Shown here: one piece after another, positions 18,970-28,363 of the stretch
How positions within the stretch are numbered: the first letter of the stretch is position 1
Layout of the letters: every line of letters begins with the position of its first letter
Notes under the pieces: generated by a model
What the model was told of the DNA's origin: nothing
The model's database searches: none
What the model saw: the letters and a program-made list of their open reading frames with translations, nothing else
Origin: Shewanella sp. NFH-SH190041
GTDB lineage: Bacteria; Pseudomonadota; Gammaproteobacteria; Enterobacterales; Shewanellaceae
Reading direction: 5' to 3'
NCBI RefSeq assembly: GCF_024363255.1
Contig: NZ_AP026070.1
Coordinates: forward strand, 2,728,001 to 2,792,000
DNA: 64,000 bases
Position numbers and translations under genes: made by a program

Positions 18970-20652
18970 TTAAAGTGCCACACTGACTTGCACCAAACAT
19001 TGCCAGGTCTCTGGTAAATAACGACTAGGCCCTAATGGCAGTGCTCTGTTTAGCATAATATCGGCAGCTATCTGCCGGTAGCTATAGCTCACCCCGGCAC
19101 TCAATCCTAATGCCGCTTGGTTAGCTGGATGACTACCGGGAAAGTAGACTTGGCCGATATCAATCCCGATTCTTGGGGTAAAGCCACCCAAGGCTGAATC
19201 AAAATAACGACTCAGGGTATTTTGCCAATATAAACCACTGCTCGCTGACATACTGTTAATGTGCAATCCGCGGATCGCACTGGGATCGGCTAAGTCTAAC
19301 GACTCTCCGCCCCACAACGGCTGAGCACTGTACTGCCCATAAACGCTGCTGTTAAACAGATAATTAGCTTGTCCTAGTAATAACCAACGACTGAAATTAA
19401 CCCCACCAGTAAATTTCCAAAAATCAGACAATCGTGCCACCGCATCCCGCCCGCTGTGATGAAACTGCCAGTCTGGCAGCCCTTTCTCCAATGCAAGATT
19501 GGCCCCCACACTGCCATAACGCATTTGACGGGTATAACTGCCACCCAATTCTAAGGTTGAATAGTTAAAGCTACTGATGGCCAATTTGTCATGATCAAAA
19601 TAATTGTTGGACTGTTTTTGGCTTATCTGGAAATAACTGCGATAAATCTGGTTTTGATCGCGAAACATCACATAATCCAGTTTGGCACCGAACTCTTGGC
19701 TGTCACCACTGAGGCGCACCGAGCTATATGCCAGCTGCTGATTAATGCCATATTCTGACGCGCTATAAAAACCGCTTAGGGTAAAAAAGCCATAAGGAAT
19801 ACTATAAAGCAGATTATAGCTGCGGCTTAATCCCCGAGATGGTGCCCGTAACGATTGCGTAAGCGCCACATTAAGGTAATCATCGATACCCAGTAAATCA
19901 TCCCAGCCTAACCCCAAGGTCAAACGTTGGATACCGGTATTAGCCTGACCATAATTGTCTATCACCGCAGAAGCATGCCAATGGGAGAGCGGATTATTTT
20001 TCAATTGAATAATACTGCCGCCAAACTGATCACCTGGCACAATTTCCATCGTCAGATGGTTAGAGCTGAGCCGATTCGCCTGATCAATCCCCTGCTCCAG
20101 TTGACGCAGGTTTAACGGTTTACCCACAGTATGGGGAAATAACAGTGCAATATGGGTAGCATCATCCCCGGTAATTTTCTCAATATGTCCTTCAACGACA
20201 TTCAGTAACAACTGTCCATGAGGATCCACACCCCCAACTAATACCCTTGCGGTGATATAACCTTTCAGCAAATACAACCGGGTGATCTCATCAATCAAAC
20301 GGTTAACGGCTGCGGCAGTAATACAGTGATTATCCAGTGGTGTTAATTGCTGTAAATCTGCCGGGGTTAACAGGCTAATCCCGCGAATGGCGACATCATT
20401 TAGCGCTAAGCACTGCGCCGATTTAGGTAATGGATTCGCATCCTTTTTTGGCGTCGCTATCGCGCTATCGCGTAACTCAGCCCGTTGATTTTGCTGCATC
20501 CAATGGTGAATTTGTTGCTGATTTTGCTGAAAATGATGTGATGAAGCTTGGTCAACTACCTTATCGACCTGCGCAGGGAAATCCCGGCCACAGACATTAC
20601 CAGCTCCCAATAACACCAAACAGGCCAGCAGACGTAATTTATCTGACCGCAT
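18970..20652 (-). CDS. Two-partner secretion outer-membrane transporter (TpsB, ShlB/HecB family)
   Basis: 560 residues. Signal peptide at 1-22 (LRLLACLVLLGAGNVCG), a helical plug region rich in Q and H, then a POTRA-type domain (about 85-180: VAIRGISLLTPADL through LYLLKGYITARVLV). The C-terminal 16-strand beta-barrel carries the conserved loop-6 type motif IRGL and ends with hydrophobic strand QCLVQVSVAL. These Omp85-superfamily proteins export one dedicated TpsA. The TpsA gene lies downstream on the same strand, 560 bp away, behind a terminator. Length agrees with ShlB (about 557). Confidence 0.9.
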   Translation of the reverse strand: MRSDKLRLLACLVLLGAGNVCGRDFPAQVDKVVDQASSHHFQQNQQQIHHWMQQNQRAELRDSAIATPKKDANPLPKSAQCLALNDVAIRGISLLTPADLQQLTPLDNHCITAAAVNRLIDEITRLYLLKGYITARVLVGGVDPHGQLLLNVVEGHIEKITGDDATHIALLFPHTVGKPLNLRQLEQGIDQANRLSSNHLTMEIVPGDQFGGSIIQLKNNPLSHWHASAVIDNYGQANTGIQRLTLGLGWDDLLGIDDYLNVALTQSLRAPSRGLSRSYNLLYSIPYGFFTLSGFYSASEYGINQQLAYSSVRLSGDSQEFGAKLDYVMFRDQNQIYRSYFQISQKQSNNYFDHDKLAISSFNYSTLELGGSYTRQMRYGSVGANLALEKGLPDWQFHHSGRDAVARLSDFWKFTGGVNFSRWLLLGQANYLFNSSVYGQYSAQPLWGGESLDLADPSAIRGLHINSMSASSGLYWQNTLSRYFDSALGGFTPRIGIDIGQVYFPGSHPANQAALGLSAGVSYSYRQIAADIMLNRALPLGPSRYLPETWQCLVQVSVAL

Positions 20653-20708
20653 GACAGAGATTTATACTCAAAAAACGAAGCGGCTATGTTACTTGATCGC
20701 ATCCTAGA

Positions 20709-20727
20709 TTGATACAAGTTGTATCAA
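20709..20727. promoter_or_regulatory. Perfect 19-bp palindrome upstream of the TpsB gene
   Basis: TTGATACAA and TTGTATCAA around a single G make a perfect palindrome 57 bp before the TpsB start on the minus strand. Symmetry and spacing fit an operator for a dimeric regulator, for example of the MarR or TetR type. The identity of the regulator is unknown. Confidence 0.5.
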
Positions 20728-20829
20728 GGCAACTTTTACCCCATAGAGAGTAAATACTGCGTGATTAAGTACAAAGATAAGCACCGGAAAAGACTCCACA
20801 ATTATCCTGTAATTAAGGTAAGATAAGAT

Positions 20830-20940
20830 TCCGGAAAGAAAGGCTTTCTCCGTTTGGAGTCAGCAAAGGGGTGGAGTCCCCGCGCACTGTCACAGGACTG
20901 ACAGTTCCGGTCACATCCTTTCGCCTGCTCCAGACCAACG
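20830..20940 (+). ncRNA. Structured 5' leader of the dihydroorotase gene (candidate cis-regulatory RNA)
   Basis: Several nested helices can be drawn. An outer stem pairs CGTT and TGGAG (20851-20859) with CTCCA and AACG (20928-20940, GACC bulged). An inner stem pairs GCAAAGG (20863-20869) with CCTTTCGC (20917-20924, C bulged). Two hairpins follow: GGGG/CCCC (20868-20881, competing with the inner stem) and a perfect 7-bp ACTGTCA/TGACAGT (20886-20905). The last strand ends 20 bp before the Shine-Dalgarno, as expected for a leader controlling translation. I cannot assign a known riboswitch class. Confidence 0.5.
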
Positions 20941-20967
20941 TCAATAACAATGGTAAACAGGTATCCT

Positions 20968-22314
20968 ATGAAAACCCTTATTTGTAATGCTCATCTGGTT
21001 AATGAAGGCAAAATTACCCAGGGAGATCTGCTGATTGAACATGGCCGGATCAGCCAAATTGCTGCCGGGATCACCCCGCCAACAGGCGCTAAGGTTATTG
21101 ATGCCAACGGCCAGTACCTGTTACCCGGTATGATTGATGATCAGGTTCATTTCCGCGAGCCGGGTTTTCCGAATAAAGGCACCATTGCCAGTGAATCTCG
21201 CGCAGCGGTAGCGGGCGGTATCACCAGCTTTATGGAGATGCCTAACGTCAATCCCCAAACCACTAACCTGCAAGCGCTGAAAGATAAATATCAGCGCGCC
21301 TCACAATGCTCATTGGCAAACTTTAGTTTTTACCTCGGGGCGACCAATGACAATCTGGACCAAATTAAACAACTCGATCCCCACGCGGCTTGTGGGGTAA
21401 AAGTCTTTATGGGCGCCTCTACCGGTAATATGTTGGTTGATAATCGCGATACTCTGGATGGCATTTTTGCCAACGCCCCCACTGTTATTGCCACACACTG
21501 CGAAGACAGCCCAACCATTGCGATTAATGAAGCCCAAGCCAAAGCACAATATGGTGATGCCGTGCCAATGGCTTTGCATGGTGAAATCCGCTCCCGAGAG
21601 GCTTGCCTAAAATCATCCCAATTGGCCACTGAGCTGGCCATTAAGCATGGTGCCCGCCTGCATGTACTGCATCTGACCACAGCCGATGAGTTATACCTGT
21701 TTAAAAAGGGCAAAACCTTGGTAGAATTAGCGGGTGCCAATATCACCGCAGAAGTGTGTGTTCACCACCTGTTTTTCAATGATACGGATTATGCCCGGCT
21801 TGGCAGCCAGATAAAATGTAATCCCGCAGTGAAAACGCAAGCGGATCAGCTGGCATTAATTCAAGCGGTCAAAGACAATGTAATTGATATTATTGCCACC
21901 GATCATGCCCCGCACACCTGGGAAGAAAAGCAGGCGGCCAGTTACTTCAGCAATCCATCTGGTGTGCCACTGGTTCAGCACGCTTTGCTCAGTTTGTTAG
22001 ATATGCACCACAGAGGTATTTTCAGCTTGGAACAAATCGTTCAGAAAACAAGCCATGCCGTTGCGGAGCGTTTCCAACTGAAAGAACGCGGTTATTTGCG
22101 CGAAGGCTATATGGCTGACTTGGTGATGGTCGATCTTAACCGTCCCTTCACAGTAGCAGATAACAATATCCGTTATCACTGTGGTTGGAGTCCATTTAAA
22201 GGCCACACCTTCCCGGCCACCATTGCTGGCACCTGGGTCAATGGTCAGCACTTGTTTGATGGTGAAAAATTTATCGATAACACCTTAGGCCAACGTCTCA
22301 GATTTAACCGTTAA
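20968..22314 (+). CDS. pyrC: Dihydroorotase
   Basis: 448 residues from the ATG at 20968, which has AGG 6 nt upstream; an ATG six codons earlier lacks such a site and lies right behind the leader structure. The enzyme interconverts carbamoyl-aspartate and dihydroorotate in pyrimidine synthesis. Visible motifs are the metal-binding DDQVHFREPG (metal histidine and substrate arginine), the carbamylated lysine region GVKVFMGAST, the histidine in IATHCED, and ATDHAPHT with the catalytic aspartate. The length is that of the longer class I-type dihydroorotases, not the 348-residue E. coli PyrC type. Related amidohydrolases such as allantoinase share these motifs, so the substrate call is slightly less sure than the fold. 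Confidence 0.85.
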   Translation: MKTLICNAHLVNEGKITQGDLLIEHGRISQIAAGITPPTGAKVIDANGQYLLPGMIDDQVHFREPGFPNKGTIASESRAAVAGGITSFMEMPNVNPQTTNLQALKDKYQRASQCSLANFSFYLGATNDNLDQIKQLDPHAACGVKVFMGASTGNMLVDNRDTLDGIFANAPTVIATHCEDSPTIAINEAQAKAQYGDAVPMALHGEIRSREACLKSSQLATELAIKHGARLHVLHLTTADELYLFKKGKTLVELAGANITAEVCVHHLFFNDTDYARLGSQIKCNPAVKTQADQLALIQAVKDNVIDIIATDHAPHTWEEKQAASYFSNPSGVPLVQHALLSLLDMHHRGIFSLEQIVQKTSHAVAERFQLKERGYLREGYMADLVMVDLNRPFTVADNNIRYHCGWSPFKGHTFPATIAGTWVNGQHLFDGEKFIDNTLGQRLRFNR

Positions 22315-22361
22315 ACTAATATCATCATGATGCTCAATCGGTTACGGTAAAGCGCAACACT

Positions 22362-22385
22362 GCAGCGTGGCGCAAACCACGCTGC
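22362..22385 (+). terminator. Hairpin after the dihydroorotase gene
   Basis: GCAGCGTGG and CCACGCTGC form a 9-bp stem around CGCAAA, followed by GATTATTT. The remaining stretch to 22769 shows no gene and no further structure I would call. Confidence 0.6.
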
Positions 22386-22769
22386 GATTATTTCCCCACA
22401 GTCATCGTGCTATTGGCCGCCAGCGATTACTCACCCCAAGACCAATATTCGTCTCTCAACGTCATGTACTTTTACTAAGAATCACCATCGGTAATCATCA
22501 GTTTACTTTCCAATTTCAATCATCAGACAGTAACCAAGTCACATGTCAGGAACGGCTATTAATAGCGCCAGCATATCTTTAAATGCGTTATCAATGATGA
22601 GCACCCACCTACATGCCATCAGCGCGAAGTATTTTAACTATGCGCTAACGGTCGGTTACTATCTCTGACTATTGCGATATACCGCAACATCCGGCAATAA
22701 CACGGTTTGTCACTACAATGACTAATCCGTTATGCTATCAGCAATTTTTTACACTCAGCGGAGTTCTGT

Positions 22770-23855
22770 GTGCCTACACCATTTAAAGCCGAACCCCGGC
22801 ACTGGATCCTGATCCTGGCACTGTGTGTCGCAGCTTATGCCTGTTATCTGCTAATTGCCCCTTATCTGGGGTCAATCGTACTGGGATTTATTGTGTCATT
22901 GCTGTTTTTGCCGGTACACAGCCGGATTAACCATGCCATGCCCCGTAGCCCTAATCTGGCATCATTTTTATCCTGTACCTTACTCACGGTTATTGTATTG
23001 ATCCCTCTGCTGGTCGTGGCTATTGCTATTGTCGATCAAGGTATTACTTTTTTTAGCTCCAGCTATCACTGGCTGACTGATGGGGGAGCCAAAGAGCTAC
23101 TCAATCACCCTTGGGTACAAACCGGGTTCCACTTTGTCAATAAGTGGCTGCCCTTTGATACGATAAAACCAGAAGAATTTATACAAAAAGCCGCAACAAT
23201 GGCGACCAACATCAGCACCGAGTTAGTCGGGGCCAGCACCAAAATTCTCGGGGATATAACCGGAGTATTAGTAGACTTTTCCCTGATGCTATTTGTCCTA
23301 TTTTTCTTTTTGCGCGATAACGACAAGCTTATCGATGCTCTGCGCCACGTAGTACCGCTGTCCCGCAGTCAGGAAGATCAGATTTTTACTGAAGTGGAAC
23401 AAGTGGCTAAATCGGCAGTATTAGGATCATTTCTCACCGCAATTGCCCAAGGTATTGCCGGCGGGGTCGCCATGGCATTGGCCGGATTCCCCGGATTATT
23501 CTGGGGCTCAATTATGGCCTTTGCTTCCTTTATTCCTTTTGTTGGCACTGCACTTATCTGGTTACCCGCAGCCCTCTACCTCGCGCTTACCGGTGACTGG
23601 AACTGGGCAATCTTCTTGGTGGCTTGGGGAGTATTAGTGGTGGGCTCAATTGATAACTTCTTGCGGCCACTATTGATGCAGGGCGATTCGGGCATGAATA
23701 CCCTAATGCTGTTTTTCTCCCTGCTGGGCGGATTGCAATTATTTGGGTTAATTGGCCTGATTTATGGTCCGATCATTTTTGCTGTGACGCTGGTACTGTT
23801 CCGCTTATATGAAGCTGAATTCAAAGATTTCCTACAACAACAGGATAATCAGTAA
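22770..23855 (+). CDS. AI-2E family (PerM/YdiK-type) membrane transporter
   Basis: 361 residues, start GTG at 22770 with GGAG upstream. The layout is that of the family: two or three membrane helices at the N-terminus (WILILALCVAAYACYLLIA, LGSIVLGFIVSLLFLPV), a large soluble stretch rich in charged residues (about 90-190), then five C-terminal helices with the conserved GFPGLFWGSIMAFASFIPFVG region and LLGGLQLFGLIGLIYGP close to the end. Members are putative secondary exporters, some linked to autoinducer-2; the substrate here is unknown. Monocistronic, tail to tail with the acetyltransferase gene. Confidence 0.88.
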   Translation: MPTPFKAEPRHWILILALCVAAYACYLLIAPYLGSIVLGFIVSLLFLPVHSRINHAMPRSPNLASFLSCTLLTVIVLIPLLVVAIAIVDQGITFFSSSYHWLTDGGAKELLNHPWVQTGFHFVNKWLPFDTIKPEEFIQKAATMATNISTELVGASTKILGDITGVLVDFSLMLFVLFFFLRDNDKLIDALRHVVPLSRSQEDQIFTEVEQVAKSAVLGSFLTAIAQGIAGGVAMALAGFPGLFWGSIMAFASFIPFVGTALIWLPAALYLALTGDWNWAIFLVAWGVLVVGSIDNFLRPLLMQGDSGMNTLMLFFSLLGGLQLFGLIGLIYGPIIFAVTLVLFRLYEAEFKDFLQQQDNQ

Positions 23856-23890
23856 TCACCTAGCACTCGTCACTGATATCATATCGTCAT

Positions 23891-23925
23891 CGATGTACTG
23901 ACTCAGTATCCGGGTCAGTACATCG
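23891..23925. terminator. Bidirectional hairpin between convergent genes
   Basis: CGATGTACTGAC and GTCAGTACATCG pair perfectly over 12 bp (14 with a G-T pair), midway between the convergent AI-2E-type and GNAT genes. No long T-run is present on either side. Confidence 0.55.
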
Positions 23926-23928
23926 ACG

Positions 23929-24498
23929 CTAAACCGGCATACTGTAAATTACCTGTTCATCCTCAAATAATGGATCACTGACAATATCCCGGCGTAAAAA
24001 ACGCATGCCTAACTTGGCCATTACCCGCATGGAAGGCAAGTTATCCTCTTGGGCAATCGCACACAGGCTTGTTACCTCCGGCATCGCAGCCAATCGCAGA
24101 GCAACCGCTTGCGCCGCTTCTGTTGCAAAACCTTTTCCCCAGCAGTGACGTTTAAAGCGCCATCCCATCTCCAGATTGTGATGTTCAGGAGTAGCGGTAA
24201 AAAACGCCCAAGGGCGGACTAAAATCCAGCCGTAATATTCTCCACTGGTTTTGTCTGAGACTTTCCAAATACCCCACCCCAATGCCGGGTTACGATATTG
24301 CCGCATCCGGGGGATCAATTTGGTTTCCAGCATTTGCATGCTGGTGACTTTGCCACCCGTCACATAACGCATAACTTCCGGGTCTTGATCCAACTCGAAT
24401 AATACTTGTTTATGTTGTGGGTTTGCCTCAGCATCCATCAGCTCAAAACACAATCTCGCCGAAGCCGGAATATGCACTGTCGTGGGTTCAACTGCCAT
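23929..24498 (-). CDS. GNAT-family N-acetyltransferase (RimJ/RimL-like)
   Basis: 189 residues from the ATG at 24498, preceded by a very strong Shine-Dalgarno (AGGAGG, 5 nt spacing); the open frame ten codons upstream has no such signal. The fold is GNAT type 3: MGWRFKRHCWGKGFATEA is the acetyl-CoA binding motif A, and ALRLAAMPEVTSLCAIAQ then NLPSMRVMAKLGMRF give motif B. These enzymes acetylate N-termini or small molecules; the acceptor is unknown. Monocistronic. Confidence 0.88.
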   Translation of the reverse strand: MAVEPTTVHIPASARLCFELMDAEANPQHKQVLFELDQDPEVMRYVTGGKVTSMQMLETKLIPRMRQYRNPALGWGIWKVSDKTSGEYYGWILVRPWAFFTATPEHHNLEMGWRFKRHCWGKGFATEAAQAVALRLAAMPEVTSLCAIAQEDNLPSMRVMAKLGMRFLRRDIVSDPLFEDEQVIYSMPV

Positions 24499-24694
24499 GT
24501 TGCCTCCTATCCTTTCTCTATTCCCCAAATCTATCTGCAGATAATGATGATATCCCTTCAGGCCTTACACTCTGATCAAGTAGGATTGTGATTAATCGCC
24601 ATATTCAAGCAAGCATTATATTTAACCAATAAGTTCGATAGCTACTGCCAATAAAACACCAAGCTTATAGTTATCAAACACAAGGTAATGAGTT

Positions 24695-24967
24695 ATGTCG
24701 CGTAACCTAACGCTGTACGCAGGGGCTGTAATGGCTATGGACTTCATCCTGCTTATTCAATTTCAGCCTTATTTGAATCATCGCTATGGCGGTTACTGGC
24801 CGAGAGATATTTCCCCCGCAAAGCCCATGACACAAATGATGGAGACACCTTGTGAACGACTCGGTTTAGACCTTTCAGTTACTTGCTATTTTGAGCATAA
24901 AAAAACCGCTGAGAACAGCGGCTTTTGTCTGATAACCGGGTTATTCCCCTTTCAGACGACGATCTAA
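24695..24967 (+). CDS. Possible small membrane protein (doubtful)
   Basis: 90 residues with AAGG upstream of the ATG and one hydrophobic helix at the N-terminus ([19 protein letters not shown]). The frame runs across the yejK terminator hairpin and 27 bp into the yejK coding end, which argues against it. I do not recognise it. It may be a chance frame. Confidence 0.25.
   Translation: MSRNLTLYAGAVMAMDFILLIQFQPYLNHRYGGYWPRDISPAKPMTQMMETPCERLGLDLSVTCYFEHKKTAENSGFCLITGLFPFQTTI
24898..24925 (-). terminator. Terminator of yejK
   Basis: ACCGCTG and CAGCGGC form the stem around AGAA (24905-24922), with AAAAAAA on the left, giving a T-run after the stem on the minus strand. Confidence 0.8.
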
Positions 24968-25969
24968 CTGTTCTTTCAAATTAGCTGGCACCTTTTTAAT
25001 CAATAAGGTATCTGAGACAGGGTCATAAATCACCCGTTCCCCCAAATGTACCCCATCAAAACTGATACTCACCCCGCCACCAGTACCAGAGAATTTTTTC
25101 AACTGACGCAATGTGGTTTTATCCGCTGGAAACTCTTCATCCAGCTCATATTCACCACCCTTGGCAAAATCATAAAAGGAATCCATACCGGAATCAGCCA
25201 GTTCATCGGCCAGATCTTTTAGCTGAATATCATTGCCACTATCAAATTTATCAGCACAGAAGGTAAAGACTTTTTCCCGACATTCTTGCCGTTCTTCTTT
25301 TGTTAATTCACTGCCAGCAACAAAGTCTTCTACCGCATTCATCAGCTTTTTATTCTGCGCTTTAGGATCAACCCCTGTCACACACCCCATAAAATCAAGG
25401 AAGAAATCAGCCACTTTGCGGCCAGCCCGCCCGCGGATAAAAGAGATATATTTGTGTGAGTCAGCGTCCATCTGCCATTCGGTTAGATCGATTCTTGCTG
25501 CTAACTGCATATTAGACAGATCCAGCGAATTGACTTGCGTCAGTTCCATATCGTCTAACACTGTCATAGAGGATTTGGCATTGAGCAACGCAACAAACAG
25601 ATAATCACTGGCTAATGCGGTGTAACTCGCCATCAGCAAAAAGCCACCATGACTAAAGTCATATTTTGCTAATTCATCTTGCAGCAAACGGCCCGCTTGA
25701 GCTGAAAAATCAACAAACCCCGTCGCATTACTGCGATACTGCGCTAATGCATCAGCAAATGCAGTATTCGCTTCGCCATCACCTTCTGGCACGCCAAAAT
25801 AGCCAAAACCTTTCCCACTTTTACTGGTGTAAGTACTGTGTAATTCCTCCAGCATGGCTTCAACGGCGGGGCCGTTTAACAATGGCTGGGGACGCAGGCG
25901 GCAGGTCAGCTGTCCATCGCTGTTTTGGGCGATCTCGTGGATAATCGCTTGTTCGATCTGAATACTCAT
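24941..25969 (-). CDS. yejK: Nucleoid-associated protein YejK (NdpA)
   Basis: 342 residues, the usual length of YejK/NdpA (about 335). The protein starts [13 protein letters not shown] and contains the family blocks [36 protein letters not shown] and [18 protein letters not shown]. It binds DNA in the nucleoid. AGGG sits 4 nt before the ATG. The gene is divergent from yejL, as in E. coli, where yejK, yejL and yejM form a cluster. Confidence 0.95.
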   Translation of the reverse strand: MSIQIEQAIIHEIAQNSDGQLTCRLRPQPLLNGPAVEAMLEELHSTYTSKSGKGFGYFGVPEGDGEANTAFADALAQYRSNATGFVDFSAQAGRLLQDELAKYDFSHGGFLLMASYTALASDYLFVALLNAKSSMTVLDDMELTQVNSLDLSNMQLAARIDLTEWQMDADSHKYISFIRGRAGRKVADFFLDFMGCVTGVDPKAQNKKLMNAVEDFVAGSELTKEERQECREKVFTFCADKFDSGNDIQLKDLADELADSGMDSFYDFAKGGEYELDEEFPADKTTLRQLKKFSGTGGGVSISFDGVHLGERVIYDPVSDTLLIKKVPANLKEQLDRRLKGE

Positions 25970-26046
25970 AAGCCCTGATAGTGATACGGTTGGAAATCCG
26001 TTATTATATGCCGCTAATCCTTTCCTATGTGAATCATTTTTTATTT

Positions 26047-26262
26047 ATGGCTATCCAATCAAAATACACCAACGCACAAGTTGAATCCCTTATCGCCGAG
26101 CTGCTGATGGTACTGGAAAAACACCAGTCGCCAACGGATCTGAGCCTGATGGTATTGGGTAACTGTGTGTCTCATCTGCTGCAAACCAAGGTCGGTGAAC
26201 AGTCCCGCGCCCAAGTTGCCCAGCAGTTTGCTAAGGCACTGGAACAATCCGTTAAGCAGTAA
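26047..26262 (+). CDS. yejL: YejL family protein (DUF1414)
   Basis: 71 residues from the ATG at 26047 (MAIQSKYTNAQVESLI). An upstream in-frame ATG would add 22 residues not seen in the family (E. coli YejL has 75). Small helical DUF1414 protein of unknown function, conserved beside yejK and yejM. The Shine-Dalgarno is weak. Confidence 0.9.
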   Translation: MAIQSKYTNAQVESLIAELLMVLEKHQSPTDLSLMVLGNCVSHLLQTKVGEQSRAQVAQQFAKALEQSVKQ

Positions 26263-26346
26263 TTGCCTGTAAACCAGTAATTTACTGGTAATAAATAAAG
26301 CAATAAACATAAGATACACAGGTTCTTCGGGAAACAGCGCAATATT

Positions 26347-28131
26347 ATGGTAGAGCGACAGAAACAGATGAGCCGGGATAAAATTTCCCGCCTGGTGAAT
26401 TGGGGTCACTGGTTTGCGTTTTTTAACGGCATACTGGCGATGATTATCGGCAGCCGTTATATCGAGAGTATTGGTTATCCCGATACTTGGTTAAGCTGGG
26501 GCTATTTGGCCATCAGCACCATAGGCCAATTCAGTTTTCTGGCCTTTATGGTGTACTTGGTATTCCTGTTTCCCATCAGTACCCTGATGCCGTATTCAAA
26601 AATACTACGGGGTTATGGCGCCACTGTGGCAACAGTCGCGCTGTGTATCTTACTGTATGACACCATTGTCTATGATGACTATGGTATGCATTTAAGCCCG
26701 TTCGCCTTTGATTTAGCATGGGCAGATCTTAGCGCTTTATTACATGGCACATCTTACATTATCACCCCCATCGCAATTTTAGCGCTGGAGCTCACTGCCG
26801 CAAACTTTCTTTGGAAGCGGATTGAGAAAATCCAGCGGCGTAATGTTGGGCCTAAAGTCGTGGTGTTTGTTGGCCTGTGTTTTGTCGCCAGCCATGTGAT
26901 CCATATTTGGGCTGATGCGAATGACGTCACCCAGATCACCCGCTTTGATGACAGTTACCCGTTGTCTTACCCCGCTACAGCTAAAACCTTTATGGAAACC
27001 CATGGGCTGGAAAGTCACCTCCGTCATCAGCCCAAAGAGGATATAGCGACCCTGCACTATCCCAAAAACCCGCTGCAGTGCCATGCCAACAGTAAACCCA
27101 ATGTACTGCTCATTACCATTGATAGCTTACGTTATGACATGGTCAACCGGGATACCATGCCATTTTTGACCCGGTATGCCGGGCAGAATCAGAATTTCAC
27201 TCACCATCTCAGTGGCGGGAATCACTATGCATCAGGGCTGTTTTCGCTACTGTATGGTTTGCAGGGTAATTACAAAGAAGCGGTGGATTTTAACTTCACA
27301 CCACCCTTGCTGACGCAAACGTTCAAACGGGAAGGTTATCAACTAAGACTGTTTATCAGCCGCTCTGATATGGACAAAATGAAACCTGCTGCCATGGTGG
27401 CTAACTTTGTGCCTGTGGTTGCGAATGATAAACACAGTAATGCGGCAGCAGATATTCAACTTGCGCAAGCCTTTGACCAGTGGCAACAAAAGCAAACTGC
27501 CCCTTGGTTTGCTATGTTAGATTTAAAATCACCCGAAAATTATGACACGCCAGTGGGATTCCTTGGCGTCGAAACAATCAAGGCGCCGGATAACTTTATG
27601 CCGGCACAACGGGTATTATTCAACCAATATCGTCAGTCACTGAATTTTATTGATCACCTTTTGGCTCAGACGTTAAAACAGGTGCCAGATAATACTGTCA
27701 TCATTATTACTGGCATTAAAGGCAAAGCATTTACCAGCAATAATGTAGAAGCGAGACAGGATCTGTCTCCTGGTAATGTCAAAGTCCCCATGATTATCCA
27801 TTGGCCCCATGGTAAACCACAGCAAATCAGCTACCGTACCAGTCATTATGGCTTAGTACCTACCCTGATGAACCAAGTATTAGGCTGTAGTAATGCCGCC
27901 ACCGACTACAGTGCAGGGCGATATCTGTTACAACCCAATAAGCAAAATTGGACCTATATCGGTGATAACAAGGTATTTGCTATCTATCAGCCCAAAGAGA
28001 TCACTGTGATTAACCGTCATGGGCAATATTACATCTACGATCGCAAATATCAGCACCGGCTGAAGAAAAAGCTCAGTGCACCGGAATTAATCCAGGTGAT
28101 GCGTGAAAGCCGCAGACTGTACAAAGAGTGA
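26347..28131 (+). CDS. yejM: YejM/PbgA-like inner-membrane protein controlling LPS synthesis
   Basis: 594 residues. The N-terminal DUF3413 part starts with the conserved LVNWGHWFAFFNGILAMIIGSRY and has five membrane helices (to about residue 190). The C-terminal part is a periplasmic sulfatase/alkaline-phosphatase-like domain starting at PNVLLITIDSLRYDM and ending near NRHGQYYIYDRKY. In E. coli YejM senses LPS and restrains LapB/FtsH degradation of LpxC. In the sulfatase core the metal-binding residues are only partly kept, as in other YejM proteins. The start may be the ATG at 26347 or the one seven codons later. Confidence 0.93.
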   Translation: MVERQKQMSRDKISRLVNWGHWFAFFNGILAMIIGSRYIESIGYPDTWLSWGYLAISTIGQFSFLAFMVYLVFLFPISTLMPYSKILRGYGATVATVALCILLYDTIVYDDYGMHLSPFAFDLAWADLSALLHGTSYIITPIAILALELTAANFLWKRIEKIQRRNVGPKVVVFVGLCFVASHVIHIWADANDVTQITRFDDSYPLSYPATAKTFMETHGLESHLRHQPKEDIATLHYPKNPLQCHANSKPNVLLITIDSLRYDMVNRDTMPFLTRYAGQNQNFTHHLSGGNHYASGLFSLLYGLQGNYKEAVDFNFTPPLLTQTFKREGYQLRLFISRSDMDKMKPAAMVANFVPVVANDKHSNAAADIQLAQAFDQWQQKQTAPWFAMLDLKSPENYDTPVGFLGVETIKAPDNFMPAQRVLFNQYRQSLNFIDHLLAQTLKQVPDNTVIIITGIKGKAFTSNNVEARQDLSPGNVKVPMIIHWPHGKPQQISYRTSHYGLVPTLMNQVLGCSNAATDYSAGRYLLQPNKQNWTYIGDNKVFAIYQPKEITVINRHGQYYIYDRKYQHRLKKKLSAPELIQVMRESRRLYKE

Positions 28132-28201
28132 CCTGCAACCAGATAGAGCTAACCGGCCGATTATAAACTAATCAAACGGTTAACTTTATCTGCTAAGAGG
28201 C

Positions 28202-28230
28202 TTGCACTCATCTGACGCTCTTGTTAAAGT
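28202..28230 (+). promoter_or_regulatory. Promoter of tRNA-Pro
   Basis: TTGCAC, 17-bp spacer, TAAAGT, about 45 bp before the mature tRNA. Confidence 0.55.
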
Positions 28231-28275
28231 TCGCCACATCGGAACGGCACAATAAATGAGCCGATCGGTTTGTCT

Positions 28276-28352
28276 CGGTATGTAGCGCAGCCCGGTAGCG
28301 CACTGTCATGGGGTGTCAGGGGTCGGAGGTTCGAATCCTCTCATACCGACCA
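28276..28352 (+). tRNA. tRNA-Pro(GGG)
   Basis: A 77-nt tRNA with encoded CCA. The acceptor strands CGGTATG and CATACCG pair fully, D-stem GCGC/GCGC, anticodon GGG in ATGGGGT (anticodon at 28309-28311), T-arm GGAGGTTCGAATCCTC. The anticodon stem has one T-T mismatch, which is also found in the E. coli proline GGG tRNA. Confidence 0.95.
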
Positions 28353-28363
28353 AATTCAAATCG

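Noticed and set aside
20830..20940. Cobalamin riboswitch before the dihydroorotase gene
   Set aside because: The string CCCCGCGCACTGT resembles part of the cobalamin core, but the AGGGAA block and the B12 box are missing and the gene has no link to cobalamin.
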